In this document: piece by piece, positions 10,112 to 23,261 of the stretch
How the letters are laid out: each line of letters opens with the position of its first letter
Numbering within the stretch: the stretch's first letter is position 1
Assembly: GCA_002914805.1 (NCBI GenBank)
Contig: JXTB01000315.1
Location: 58,499-122,498, forward strand
Origin: Parasponia andersonii
Taxonomy: Eukaryota; Streptophyta; Magnoliopsida; Rosales; Cannabaceae
DNA: 64,000 nucleotides
Direction of reading: 5' to 3'
Made by a program: the position numbers and the translations under genes
Notes under the pieces: generated by a model
The model's input: only the letters and a program-made list of their open reading frames with translations
Told to the model about the DNA's origin: nothing
Database searches by the model: none

Positions 10112-12372
10112 GAGATTTCTTGGGTTCTCGTCATTGCACCCTGAAAATCTAGTTCACTGTCAAGGGTCCTACACGCTCCTCTTCCCCTTGTTCCTTCCAT
10201 GTTCTTCTCTCGCACTTTTAAGTAAACGTTGATTAAACTTTTTCAATTATTCCAATCTATAAATAATATAAAATATACACAAAAGTCATGCACCTTTTTC
10301 CCCTAACGAAGTTTATTATTAAGAAAAAAATAAAACACGCCAAACTTCCTTTGTCCATACGTCTTCCTCACCACAAAATTTAATACGTAGTATTGGTGTG
10401 TATCTACACATTTTTACCTCACATATTATTGTTATCTACAAATATAGTATAATAATTGCTTGTAACATATATAAACAAAAAAATAAAAATAAAAATGGAT
10501 AGTTCTAATATAGCTGCTAATGGCGTGCTAGATTTACGTGCATGGACAGATAAAGAAAATAATTTGTCTTCAATAAAATTATTTTTGATTAACGATTATT
10601 ACTCTGTTTGTTGTATCATATGTCATATATTAGATATTAATAGACACATAATGTAAGTCTACATATATAGTGTGCACACAAAAAGATAATGTGAAATGTA
10701 TGCATATATAATTAATAACAATAATGAGCACGCAAGCTCAGTGTAGACACACATTTTGATATTTCTATCTACTTAATTCTGTAGTCTTTCTAAAACATAG
10801 GCAATAATAAGTGTGGAAGAATTAATAAGAGGGGATGGCCTAATAGGCAATTTTATTTTATTTTACCTAATTTTCGTGGAAAATATTGTAATGTGAACAA
10901 GTTTAAATATACAGTTCACTAAATTGACGAATCTTTTGACAAAATTTGGTCCTAGATTAGACATTCAGAAAGTATAGCTAATTCACTATAAGAAGACTCC
11001 GTATTAGACTATTACAAGATATTGGCTGGGTGAAATTAGTTAAAATATCTATGTATTAATCAATTATCTCTATTCTAGGGTACCATGAAATAAATCTATG
11101 ATGATAATTGTAGAATTGTAGTGTTGATTGAATGCCCCTTCACTAATCATTAACGATAGATGTTCACTTAAGAATTTAATAAATACATTCTAATAAGTTT
11201 CAAGCCTAGGCTCTCAAATGTAGTAAGTCGTTACAAAGATCTAAGAACCAGCTAGCTGAGTGCCAATCCGAACCCCCCAAAAAAAAAAAAAATAGGTAAC
11301 CACAAAGTTTTGGTTTATTATCACCATTCACAACAAACAATTTTCTTTTAATTTTTTTTCCTAATAGGCATGAAACAAAAAGTTGGTCTTCTGAATTATT
11401 GCTTTCTTGCAAGAAATGCTGTAATAGGTTTTTTCCGACTAAAAAAAAAAAAACTGAAGACGTCTACCACCACAAAATTTACAGCTCAAATTTTCTTTGT
11501 TACAAAAGGGGGAAAAAATAGAAAAGAAAGACACACTAAAATCCCCTCACGAAGTAGTCTCACTATATTCACCACCTTATCCTCATTATATGTTATACGA
11601 GTACGAACCTCTCGATCTCTACTGTAACAAAATTAAAATATAATAATACCAATTATAATCAGCATAGAAACCAGCCAATTAACTCTAGCTTTTAAATATA
11701 ATTAATAATTTACCCCTAAATTGGGAAACAGGTGACAGTTAGGTGCCCCGTTTAAAAGCATTTCCCATCTGATATGTAATAATTGTCATTTTTATGTAAC
11801 CAAATCGCCTGTAAAAGATTTTCTTCTTGACCCGAGTTAAGTATTATATAGTTATATTACCATTATTATTAATTTGTTAACTCACTTTTGTATTATAATA
11901 TATTTGTAGGTAGAGATTCCCTCTTCCACGGTCGACTACCACAGAGATATATCATATATCATCATCAGCTCGCATTAATATTATTTATATATTTTTAGTA
12001 TTTAACAAACTTTTCAACTCCCCAATCATGGGGCTAACCACCATATCCTCGCCTCCCTCCTTTCATGTTCTGCCATATAAATACCTTATTTTATAAGTGG
12101 GATTACTCTCCTTAGCTAATGTCATGGATGACCCTAAACGCTCAAACTTATAAAGTTAATTGGAATATTTTAATCTGGTAACTTATATATTTAATTTATA
12201 TATATTTATATGCATATATATATATATATGTACACGAGAAATATTAAGACTACCCTCTTCTCCGCTTTTATACTTAATGCTTTCTAATATAATTAAAATG
12301 CAAAATTTTTCAGTAAAATTTAAATATCAAGTAATAAGAGAGCGAGAGTACTAATTTTCATATATATATATA

Positions 12373-12647
12373 GGGCACCAATCCAGTAGGTATTTCTTTT
12401 TTTTTTACCTATGCATAGGTATCAATTTGACCAATGAAAATTTAGCATACATATTTTTTTATTGTAAAAAGTAAGAGAGAGAAAGGACATTAACGATGTA
12501 TGTCTTTTCATGCACTTCATTATAACCATTGGATCACTATTATATGGTGATCCAATGGCTAAAAAAAATACCTACCTATAGATACAAAAAAAAATACCTA
12601 TGATACCATATATAGGTAAAAAAAAAATACTTATTGGATTAGTGCCC
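12373..12647. mobile_element. MITE, family 2, copy D (275 bp)
   Basis: Ends are inverted: GGGCACCAATCCAGTAGGT on the left and GGGCACTAATCCAATAAGT read inward from the right, each followed by a T run and ACCTAT. An inner hairpin with CCATTGGATCAC arms lies near 12526-12557. It sits inside an (AT)n tract, so the target duplication cannot be read with certainty; ATATATATA fits both sides. Related copies at 16930, 35161 and 36656. Confidence 0.7.
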
Positions 12648-13380
12648 ATATATATATATATATATATATATTTTACAAGGTACTGGCTAGTCTGTGATAT
12701 TATATAGTTAATTAATTAATACTTTTGTATTTCTTAGTTATGATGCGTATGGTCTCATATTTACAACGGGGTATGTGTTGTAGAGTTGTAGAGATATTAT
12801 TATTTTACTAAACAACTAATTTCTACAGATCGAAAGCCCTAGATCGTTATAGTACTATCAGTGCGCAATATATTCATTAAAAACTTGGTTTGATATGCAT
12901 TACTTTCTCATAATGTGTATTATATTCTCTCTTTTGAGCTTCGCTTAGCTTCTTGAGGACCTAATTATTATAATTTTCTTTTGTGGACCTAATTATTAAG
13001 TAACTATATATGCTTGTACTTAATAGGGACAAAGCACTAGGGTCGGCAGGTTTCAGTTTATTAGTGCATAAGCACGCCACATTCAAGGATATATAATTAA
13101 CGTATTGTCTAACCGGTCAAACCGCAATTATCACAATAATTATTCTCAACACAAAACCTCCACCATGACGACTACTTTACACTCACTTCAGCTATCTCTC
13201 TTATACGTCTTCCGGCAGCTTACGTGGCATGTGCCTAGATCGACAATCGATTTTCGCGAGTGCATGCATAAAGAAGATTAATTCTCCGCGGTTCTACCAC
13301 TACTACCTACCGACTATTTAGGGATTCGCTAATTAGAGAAGCAATGCCAGTACAAACTTAAACATTAATTAATATTTAAC
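12648..13380. other. Intergenic, no gene seen
   Basis: Begins with a (TA)n microsatellite at 12648-12672. The rest is unremarkable AT-rich sequence. Confidence 0.6.
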
Positions 13381-14165
13381 TAATTTGTTTAATGATTTCA
13401 TTTCACTAATCTTTATCAACGTTTGTATAAACTCTTGGAGATGATTGGGGCTTTCATCCAATCTAATTTGTAATTTTTTAGTATATTTATATCCGATCCG
13501 TATTAGATGCGGATATTTCTTTCCAATCAATTCTGCATAAAACATTTGAACTTGGAGATGATTGGGGCTTTCATCCAATCTAATTTGTAATTTTTTAGTA
13601 TATTTATATCCGATCCGTATTAGGTGCGGGTTTCAGATTTCTTTCCAATTAATTCTGCATAAAACATTTGAACTAATTCAATCTAATCTACAAACGTGCG
13701 GATTGGATCAATTAGTTTAGATAGGATAGTTGAATTTAATAAATAAACTTTTAAAATTAAACTTCATATCATTTTTTGTCATGTCATTTTTTGTCATGGA
13801 TTATTTAATTTTAGCACAAATTTGAATTTTTTTTTTTCAAATTTAGCCTATTATTGATCATATATATATGCATATAAATTAAATACAATCTATTAAAATC
13901 TAAAATTAAGCTTAATTTAAATCTAAAATATTAAATAATATATTTTATTTAAAAATCTATATATTATGTGCGGATCGGTTACTTTTCAAGGTAAAAAAAG
14001 TATCCGATCTACAGAAGTGCAGATTTTAATTCTTGAATCCAATCCAATCCGCACAAGTATAGATACTCACACTTTGCAGATTGGATTGGATTGGATCATG
14101 CAGATTTTGAACACCCCTAAAGATGCACATTGTGGGGTATTTAGTATCACATTTGATAATACTCA
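13381..14165. repeat. GGATTGGAT-rich dispersed repeat with a 117-bp tandem duplication
   Basis: A 117-bp unit starting CTTGGAGATGATTGGGGC occurs twice in a row, at 13434-13550 and 13551 to about 13672. Further right are repeated CCGATC, GCGGATTGGATC and TTGGATTGGATTGGATC phrases and an end reading CAGATTTTGAACACCCC. A GGGTGTTCAAAA-type end and pentamer-like GGATT phrases recur in known plant repeats; class uncertain, possibly a non-autonomous DNA transposon. Confidence 0.5.
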
Positions 14166-16929
14166 ATGAATTTTAAGGTCACATGCCTCATAAAATTTCA
14201 ATACAATTTAAACTTTTTAGTGTATATTTAGTGTATATATAGAGCATATTATAATTAGTTTATTAGATATATTTCCAGTTAAGCAGCACATATTTTATTT
14301 CGTAGATGTTGTTCTTTTAGAATTAATAAGTTGTAACTCAATCATATCATTCATTCGATTTATATATAAGAGCATGCAGCAGATAATATTCAGGAAGGAA
14401 AATATCCAGTCAATGTGACCAAATATTGTAAATAAATTATGGGCAAGATCGTGACGCATATATGAACTTCCACATGATTAGTAGAACTCTAATCTTGTTA
14501 CGCTTATTTAATCATTGAGACTAACATGGAATACTGAATCATGCGGGATATTTGGTGATGAAAAATAGAAAACCATGCAATTAGTAGGGTAGGCATACAT
14601 GAAATGGGCATTTTTACAACAAAATTCGAAGTTTCAGATAATAAAACAAATTAAAGATCAACATCTGTTAAGACTACAAAATAGAAGAAAGAACTTCAAC
14701 TATATATCAAATTCGATACTAAATAGGATATCGCCTTGACATAAATGAGTTATGAACTAATCGTTGTTTGACTAATACAATATAGGGAAATGTCCCTCAT
14801 TAGTATTAGTATTAGTATTATTTTGGAATAAAATAACATTTCTAGTATTCTTTTATAAAATGAACTTTTCAAAATTTTTACTATTTTAGTACATTTCGGA
14901 AAGAAATAAAGTGGTTTACAAAATCTCTTTTCTTCAACTTTTTGGTTAATTTTTTTTTTCCTATTTTAATTTGAAAAATTGACATCTCCGAAATTATAAA
15001 CCCAATTTAGGATTATTCGAACGCAATCATTAATTTAGCGACCATTTGAATTGTGGTAATTACTAGTTTCAATTGTGGTAATTACTAATGTAGTGATTGT
15101 TTCGAACATATATAGTCACTAATATAGTGACAGTTTTAAAATTCTTTTTTTTCGAAAAATCAATTTTCATAATTTCTAGGTGAAATTGAGCAGAATCGAA
15201 AGAGAAAAAAAAAATAGAAAGTGAAAATGATATTTATATAAGTACCCAGAAATATTGTAGATTATAGTCAATTTTTTTTGTTATGTTTTGGGTTTTTTTT
15301 CTTCCCTTAACTTTTTAATACTCTCCTCTCTACTCTCTTTTAAGTTGTCCATGGATTTTTTTGGTCATTTCATGATTTGGAACAATAAAATCAGTATTTA
15401 AAAAGTCATTTTAAAAAAGAGAACTAAAAAGTTCATTTGTCCCAAAACACTACCAATGGGGTTCATTTCCCTACAATTACTTAGATTATGGGAGAAACAT
15501 ATCAAAATTAAATAATATGCAAATACCACTATTTTTAAAAAAAATTACTTTTAATAAAATACTTTTTGGATATAAACTATTTTAGCATGTACAATTTTAT
15601 TTTATTTATAAAAAAAAAAAACAATCATGATCATTCTTAGTTAGTAAAATGTCACATCAAATTGATGTGTACAAATAAATTTAGTTTCACACAATACAAT
15701 ATGTCTAGTTGTTCCAGTTTAGGTAATAGAGATCTTAGCATATAAACAAATTTATGTTATCAATTGATAATTAAAAACTTTATAATCAATGTCTGATTCA
15801 AAGATCAACAAAAAAGGCTTAATTAATTTCCCAAGCGTGCAAGACTGAACTTACACATGCATGCAAATGACCATGATCCTCAAATAAATCATAATTGTAA
15901 TTGTTGGCCATCCACGTGCACAGCACGTGGTGCCACATGCCCAAGTCTCAACTGATATTATTTTATTACTCCCTTGGTTGATCTTCTATTATTGTTAAAT
16001 GGAAAAGCAAAACAAGACCAAGAAAAGCCAACAGAAAAACAATATACGATTTCTTAAAATAAATCAATCTTAACTAGGATCATCACATATGCATCTGTAT
16101 ATATATGTATATGCGGGGAATAATATAAAAGCTTTGATTTGAACTACGATAGTACATGGCCGGTTGCTTAACCTACACAGCAAGGATAACTTGATTATAA
16201 TCAGTGATAGAAATATAAATTTAAAAAATTTATAATTCAATTATATTTTATAAGTTTATAACTTCGAAGTTAAGATTAGGCTAATCTGAACTCGTATAGT
16301 ACTGCATAGTTATAATCCTCTAGGCTCCAGACAGTGTATCATAGTATTGGGAGTCGGGTCCTGTGATATGTACGTACATAATGTTATATTAATCAAACTA
16401 ATTAACTACTTTTCCGTGATTTTAATAAACTTCACTTTTTTGGTGTAACTTTTTCTGAGACCCCACATTTTGTTCGGTTATGTCTATTAATCACTTTTTT
16501 GGCTTTATTATTGGGCTGTTTAATTAATAGCTCCTAAATTAACTAATGATGATGCAATTTGCCTCGAATCCATCACATGCATAACAAAAAAAAAAAAAGG
16601 ACAGTGGGCACTTGTTACAACATTATATATCCTTAATTCACATATAAAATATATATCAATAATTAACGGAATTAGTTAAATGGTATTTTTTTTTATTCGC
16701 TATTAACGGAGAATCCAATTTTAATTGTTAGATTTTATTTGATAGTTATAAAAATAAATATTATCATTTAAGTCATATTAGAATTTATTTCCACGTAATT
16801 AATTATAATAATCTGATTAAAATTTAAAAGTTAAAATTGATTTCTCTAATTATTATACTCATTTTCTTTACATATATAAAATATATATCCATAATTTACA
16901 TATATAAAATATTAGTGTCCAACCATAAA
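14166..16929. other. Intergenic, no gene seen
   Basis: AT-rich. Short local repeats such as TTAGTATTAGTATTAGTATT at about 14800, and a doubled AATTGTGGTAATTACTA phrase at about 15050-15090. No supported gene. Confidence 0.6.
15912..15930. promoter_or_regulatory. Perfect inverted pair of G-boxes
   Basis: CCACGTGC, spacer ACA, then GCACGTGG: a perfect palindrome with two CACGTG cores. Two ABREs in close inverted order are a known arrangement for strong bZIP binding. It is about 6.6 kb upstream of NCED and there is no nearer gene in view. Confidence 0.4.
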
Positions 16930-17030
16930 GGCACTAATTGAGTAGGTATTTTTTTTTTTTACATATACATAGGCATTATTTTACTTAATTAATATTTATC
17001 ATGCACGCATAAGCTAAAAAAAAATCCATT
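16930..17030. mobile_element. MITE, family 2, partial copy
   Basis: GGCACTAATTGAGTAGGTAT followed by a T run, ACATATACATAGGCATTA, matching the left end of the copy at 12373. I could not find a matching right end, so it is probably truncated. Confidence 0.5.
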
Positions 17031-18870
17031 GAATTGGCAATCATAAAATATATATCCATAAATTTAGGAGATACCACTACTTTGTTTTCGGTTTGTTAAC
17101 CTTTGTCTTCATTATTCACTATTGTTCAAGTTGGCCATATTTTCTTTCCAATAAATATATCTCCAAATTCAACATAGATGGATAGCACAAGAAGAAAGTG
17201 TAACTTCGGTTCATAGGAACATTTCCCAAAAGATATAATTGAAGGAATCCTATAACAATCAACCGACCTAACCAGAAAAAACTGCCAAAACTGCTGCGAC
17301 GACCCAACTAACACGCACGGTGTAACTTTATTAGCTAATTGGATTAGCATTAATCTGTCAATTAAAAATTACTTGTGCACTTTTTCTTGCCTACTTGGGG
17401 GGCTACAGCTTTCGAGGAAAACAGGTTTTAGGAGGTCCCTTTTGATCTTTTCATGCTATAAACAATGTTCTACATTGGTCTGTCTGTTCATGCATTATAA
17501 AAGATATTGAAGTCAATATCAAAGGCTGGGAAATTCAGATGAAAAAATGAGAACTGAACAAAAATAAAAATAAAGCTTTGATAATGGAAACGATAAACTC
17601 ATATCATGACTGCCATAGATGATTGAATCATCAGGCATGTAAACAAAATTATACCATCCAGCCTTGTCGCGTTATTGTAGTCTTACAATATAACGTGTGG
17701 CATTTTTTTTTTTTCCATAGAAAATATGTAGCGTTATTCTTATTGAAAAAACATGAATATTATCACTAACACGTATGATATTTAACTTTTTTGGTAATTG
17801 GGAAGGATTATATATAACACCTATATACTTAAAAAGTAAAACAATAGTCCACTCTGACATGGCCGAAAAGGAAAGTACGTGTTGGAAAGCAGACATGGAA
17901 GCATTATCAAGAGAAGAGAGCACTAGAAAACGTGGGATTGTTGGATATAGGTCCAAATTAAGCTGGGTACTTTAAATAAATGCATTACATCCTATAAAAC
18001 AGCAAACTACAACTACATATTTCAAGTAAACGAACTTTTGTTTAATTTTCCTTTGTGAATCCGTCAACTGATGGGGTTGTACTTGTAGTATAGCTTCATA
18101 AATCTAAAACTCTAGTCCAAACACATAGGATTAAACCCTCCCGTTTATTAGTTTCTTTTTGTACCTCGCTCTTTTAAAACACCTTGATCTTTAAAAAATT
18201 AAGTCCATCCAGAAGGCCACATTCATTATGCAGTCGAATTGTAAATTGAATAAACTAATAATTATCAGTCACCTAGTGCGCGCAATAAAACTGAAATACC
18301 CCGATAATGTAAACCGATCGATGAACTAGAATGTTGCGCTAGTTAATTAAAAGTCCCTTATTAGTATATATCCAAAAATTAAAAACTTCAAGTTAGGACT
18401 GGATTCCATTTGGGCAAACACAGACCGTTCGTGTTGATTATAATTACATCATGTCTAGGATAAGAGATATGTGTACTATTACTATAACCAACTTGTTTAC
18501 ACATGTCCTTGGACAAAGAAACACGTGAACATGGAGTAATTTCTGGAACACATTCGGAACTGATGTGGAATCACTTGGACAAGCTGTCACTTACAACTTA
18601 AGGCCACTTGGACACCCCACTCATTCCACTTGTTAAACACAGAGAGAGAGAGAGAGAGACAGAAAGAGTGACAGAGTAATCAAACATATAATAGAGAAAT
18701 AATGTAACAAAATTTAAGGACCTGAAATTGGAGGTGTATTTCAAGTGGGAAACATGTTTTGTAGTGCGCATTTTTGAACACATTATACCATAATCAAAGA
18801 TATATTCAGAAAAAAAAAAGGAGGGAAATTGTTCAGGGATAATGCCTAATGGCCCCTAATGAAAACAATT
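17031..18870. other. Intergenic, no gene seen
   Basis: Several reading frames of 60-95 codons are present on both strands, but none resembles a known protein and they overlap each other. An (AG)n run lies at 18642-18660. Confidence 0.6.
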
Positions 18871-18954
18871 TTAACACTTCAAAAATAGTCACTTTCAATT
18901 TTGTTTCTTTGGTTAACACTTTAAAAGTTGTCACTACCAGTTTGGTTTCTTTGG
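18871..18954. repeat. 42-bp tandem duplication
   Basis: Two adjacent copies starting TTAACACTT and ending TTTCTTTGG, at 18871-18912 and 18913-18954, with about eight differences. Confidence 0.7.
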
Positions 18955-19199
18955 TACCCTACCAAATAATTCCATTCACCGTTTCAAAGGACCATTGGCT
19001 ATTTGAGAAAGGAATACGACAACATTGTAAAGTGGCTCACATGGACATGGTCAACTTTATACTTCTATTTGGTGGTTTCAGAAACTGAATGATGGTATTC
19101 CCACATTATTGGGCATTTGGGTATACAGAGGATAATAATGGAGTTTCCATAAAGAAAAAACATAAAATCATGATTAAAAATAAAATGCATATGCAAATT

Positions 19200-19620
19200 A
19201 TGATAATATACGGCGTTTTACTACGGGCCAAGTGGGCTTCCATTGGTGGGCCCACTTATTTGTCGGCTTTATGTCCGGTGGCCCACTTTGCTTTCCACCC
19301 AATAGAGCTTGAGCTGGGGTTGCGGCTGGGGCCGACTTGACTATCCGAGACTTCCGCTCAGGAAAAGAGGAAAGCAGTGGTTAAAGTTGCTAAAGGAATG
19401 AAAGATCCGCCTTTTAATCTACCACCGTCAGATTACGTGAACGACCCGAACCGACGGGTGAAATTGAAACAAGTGGCTCTATTTAGGGAAGGGAAGCCTT
19501 TGAGAACGGTTATATGCTTGGGAATAGTCAAATCAATTCAATCCTCGTGGCCGAACCAGTTCTACTCAATAATTGCCTATCACTGTGTTTGGAACCAATC
19601 AGGACTGACCGACTAGTATA
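19200..19620. other. GC-richer segment with paired GGCCCA motifs, role unknown
   Basis: This stretch is clearly richer in G and C than its surroundings. It has repeated TGGGCC/GGCCCA motifs (19225-19290), which resemble TCP-bound site II elements of housekeeping promoters. A 79-codon open frame at 19377-19616 (MVKVAKGMKDPPFNLPP onwards) follows, but I do not recognise it and it has no clear gene context. It could be a promoter, a decayed gene, or a chance open frame. Confidence 0.3.
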
Positions 19621-20554
19621 TACTTTTCCAAACAGTTCGTAATATTAAAATATTCTATTTTCCCAAAATTTTTCTTTTGACTACGAGCATCACACGATTA
19701 AGGACCTATGTGAGTTTTATTATATTATAAGACCCCTTTCAATAAAAAAACTGTGATGCGAATGCGATTCTAGCACGACTCATTTCTCTTTCTATGTTTG
19801 ACATGGAGATTAAAGAACACTTGCACATACTGAATTATATAAAATTCTATACATTCATCGATTATGACTTTGGTTGTATTTTATACGTATTGTTTTATTC
19901 AAATGCCTCGTATAAAAAATAATATCGGGGAAGCCCTTCTAAAGTAGTTAGTTTGCATACTCTCTCTACTAAAGCAATAGGTGTCTCTCCTATGAGCTAG
20001 ACATATTAGCTTAAATCTCCAATAGGAGGAAATCTCCACGAATTTCGGTGAATTAACAGTGGTTACAAGCTGTCTTGACGGGGATCCAGTTGCCACAATT
20101 AGGTCAGTTATTATTTGGTGTGTTAAATTCATTTTCTTTTCATGTTCACGTGTATATTATAAAGTTACTAATTAACAACACAGATTTAACTAATTAAATT
20201 CATTTTAGAAGTAAATGATAAACAAATTTAGTTAGAAAAATTTTATCTTTCGATTGAATATATATTATATTTACAGATATTATTTATCTATAATATAAGG
20301 TTGATCTGTTTGCCTATAAAAGATAGGATCGTATGAAAAATAATGTTTCTAATATTCAAAAACAAAAATCTCTCCATATATGACGTTTCAAAAGTAAGTC
20401 TAATCAAATTCATCATTTACCAAACACTACTTAATGTATACTTTCATATCCTAACAAGGAATATTCCATGTTTATAATCTTCTCTTTTTTTCCCTAAAAA
20501 AAAGGACTCTATATTCTTTTTAATATTTAACTGGAATGATATATATAGTCAACT
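19621..20554. other. Intergenic, no gene seen
   Basis: AT-rich. A 77-codon minus-strand frame at 19899-20132 is unrecognised and is probably chance. Confidence 0.5.
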
Positions 20555-20875
20555 GCAAAAAAATACCTTAAAAATTGATAATTCTATAATTTAAACCCTA
20601 AAATTTAGACTCTGTAAAATAATATCTTGAGATTAAGAATTTCTGAAAATTAATACATTGGACTGTCTTTTTGATCAATTTTGACAACGAAAAAACGATA
20701 ATATCCTCGATTATAATTACATTCGTGCTTATTATTCTCCTTAATTTTAAGGATATTATAGTCTTTTACCAGTTAAAGTTATTTAAAAAGTCAACTTAAG
20801 ATATTAATTTTTAAAAATTCTTAATCTCAAAATATTATTTTTCCAGAATCCAAAATTATTTTTTACAAACTATCG
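20555..20875. repeat. Foldback repeat at the left end of the tandem array
   Basis: The stretch at about 20560-20660 (ATACCTTAAAAATTGATAA, then TTTAAACCCTAAAATTTAG, then ATCTTGAGATTAAGAATTTC) is the reverse complement of a segment at about 20795-20870, and matches still better the corresponding segments at 21490-21590 and 22195-22330. Arms are about 100 bp and end in an A or T run, as in a MITE with long inverted ends. Confidence 0.6.
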
Positions 20876-23253
20876 TTTATTCCACATGGTCATAGTACAA
20901 GATCACATGCAAAGGATTGTTTAATAACAAATAATTGGCTTTGCTTATGACAAAGTTTGTGCAACAATACTTGCATAAGTTATGAGAGAAAGTTATCTTG
21001 TTACGAGAGAAAGTTATCTTTCGAAATTAGAAAATGATATCTAGAAAGACGAGCAGTGCATCCACTAAAATACACGGATATGGTTACTTTCGGGGGGAAA
21101 AAAAAAACGCACAAGAAATAATAATAAGAGTGGAGACTCGAGAGAGACCTAAACAAATTATGGAAAAAATCTATCCTCGTATGGGAACTTATAAGTGCTC
21201 CCTTTTGCTGATTACTCCTTGGAAATATGTAGTAAAAAACTTACCGAGTATTACCAAATAAAACATTGATGTTGACTTTTTTAATTATTATTTTAAAATA
21301 AAAACACAAACATATGTAGTAAGAAGGTATTAATTAGTGATTCTAGAAGATATTCTAGCTTATGTTTCTAAAAAAAAATTATTATGAAATTTATATATAA
21401 ACTAGAGTTTTCAAAAAAATTATTCCGCTTAATTTTGAGGATATTATAGTCTTTTACCAGTTAAAGTTATTTAAAATATCGATTCAAAGTATTAATTTTT
21501 TAGAAATTCTTAATCTCAAGGTATTATTTTCCAAAACCCAAAATTTAGGATTTAAATTATAGAACACACAAATTTTACGGTATTTTTTTTTACAAACTAT
21601 CGTTTATTCCACATGGTCATAGCACAAGATCACATACAAGGGATTGTTTAATAACAAATAATTGGCTTTGTTTATGACAAAGTTTGTGCTACAGTACTTG
21701 CATAAATTATGAGAGAAAGTTATCCATCGAAATTAGAAAATAGTAGGTAGAAAGACGAGCAGTGTGTCCACTAAAATACACATATAGTTATTTTCGAGGG
21801 GGAAAAAACTCGCACAAAAACTAATGATAAGAGCGGAGATTGGAGAGAGACCTAAACGAATTACGGCAAAATTCTATCCTCGTATGAGAATTTATAAGTG
21901 CTCCCTTAGCTGATTACTCCTTGGAAATATAGAGTCAAAACTTTTCCGAGCATTACCAAACAAAATATTAATGTCGAATTTTTTTATTATTTTAAAATGA
22001 AAACACAAACATATGTAGCAAGAATGTATTAATTAGTGATTCTAGGAGATATTCTAGCTTAGTTTTTTTCTAAATAAATTATTATGAAATTTATATATAA
22101 ACTAGATTTTTTTATAAAATTATTCTCCTTAATTTTAAGAATATTATAGTCTTTTACCAGTTAAAGTTATTTAAAAAATCAAATCAAGATATTAATTTTC
22201 AGAAATTCTTTATCTCAAGGTATTATTTTCTAGAATCCAAAATTTAGAATTTAAATTATAGATATTATTTTCTAGAATCCAAAATTTAGAATTTAAATTA
22301 TAGAACATACAAATTTTAGGATATTTTTTCAAACCATCGTTTATTCCACATGGTCATAGCACAAGATCATATGCAAGGGATTGTTTAATAACAAATAATT
22401 GGCTTTGTTTATGACAAAGTTTGTGCTACAGTACTTCCATAAGTTATGAGAGAAAGTTATCCTTCGAAATTAAAAAATGGTAGATAGAAAGACTGAGTAG
22501 TGCATCCACTAAAATACGTGTATATNNNNNNNNNNNNNNNNNNNNNNNNNNNNNNNNNNNNNNNNNNNNNNNNNNNNNNNNNNNNNNNNNNNNNNNNNNN
22601 NNNNNNNNNNNNNNNNNNNNNNNNNNNNNNNNNNNNNNNNNNNNNNNNNNNNNNNNNNNNNNNNNNNNNNNNNNNNNNNNNNNNNNNNNNNNNNNNNNNN
22701 NNNNNNNNNNNNNNNNNNNNNNNNNNNNNNNNNNNNNNNNNNNNNNNNNNNNNNNNNNNNNNNNNNNNNNNNNNNNNNNNNNNNNNNNNNNNNNNNNNNN
22801 NNNNNNNNNNNNNNNNNNNNNNNNNNNNNNNNNNNNNNNNNNNNNNNNNNNNNNNNNNNNNNNNNNNNNNNNNNNNNNNNNNNNNNNNNNNNNNNNNNNN
22901 NNNNNNNNNNNNNNNNNNNNNNNNNNNNNNNNNNNNNNNNNNNNNNNNNNNNNNNNNACCAGAAATAATGATAAGAGCGGAGACTAGAGAGCGACCTAAA
23001 TGAATTACGGCAAAAATCTGACCTCGTATGAGAATTTATAGTGCTTCCTTAGCTAATTACTCCTTCGAAATATGCAGTCAAAACCTTACCGAGCATTACC
23101 GAATAAAACATTAATGTTGACTTTTATTATAATTATTCTTAAGTAAAAACACAAACATATGTAGCAAGAAGGTATTAATTAATGATTCTATGAGATATTT
23201 TAGGTTAGTTTTTTTTTTCTCAAAAAAGTTATTATGAAATTTATATTTAAACT
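20731..23253. repeat. Three tandem copies of a ~0.7 kb unit
   Basis: Each copy starts near ATTATTC(T/C)-CTTAATTTT and ends ATTATGAAATTTATAT(A/T)TA. Copies are 20731-21418 (688 bp), 21419-22118 (700 bp) and 22119-23253 (includes 432 N). Shared landmarks are TTTATTCCACATGGTCATAG, ATGAGAGAAAGTTATC, CCACTAAAATAC and TGATTACTCCTT. Copy three has an extra 44-bp internal duplication at 22217-22304. Divergence is roughly 10-15 percent by eye. No conserved reading frame crosses the copies. Confidence 0.9.
22526..22957. other. Assembly gap (432 N) in the third tandem copy
   Basis: Run of N. In the other two copies the same interval, from CCACTAAAATAC to AATGATAAGAG, is only about 50 bp, so either the gap size is arbitrary or extra sequence is hidden. 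Confidence 0.99.
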
Positions 23254-23261
23254 GACTTAAT

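Larger units (their letters stand above)
9370..12372. other. Intergenic, no gene seen
   Basis: AT-rich upstream region of NCED. The first 800 bases may be promoter; beyond that only short chance reading frames and homopolymer runs (A at 11277-11292, A at 11441-11452) are visible. No RNA gene recognised. Confidence 0.6.

Noticed and set aside
17672..17956. 94-codon minus-strand frame
   Set aside because: No recognisable motif, overlaps a frame on the other strand, and low-complexity AT-rich context.
22500..23003. Open frame across the gap in the tandem array
   Set aside because: It is open only because N codons cannot be stops.
20731..23253. CRISPR array or centromeric satellite
   Set aside because: Plant nuclear context, units of ~0.7 kb, only three copies, no spacer structure and too few copies for a satellite.
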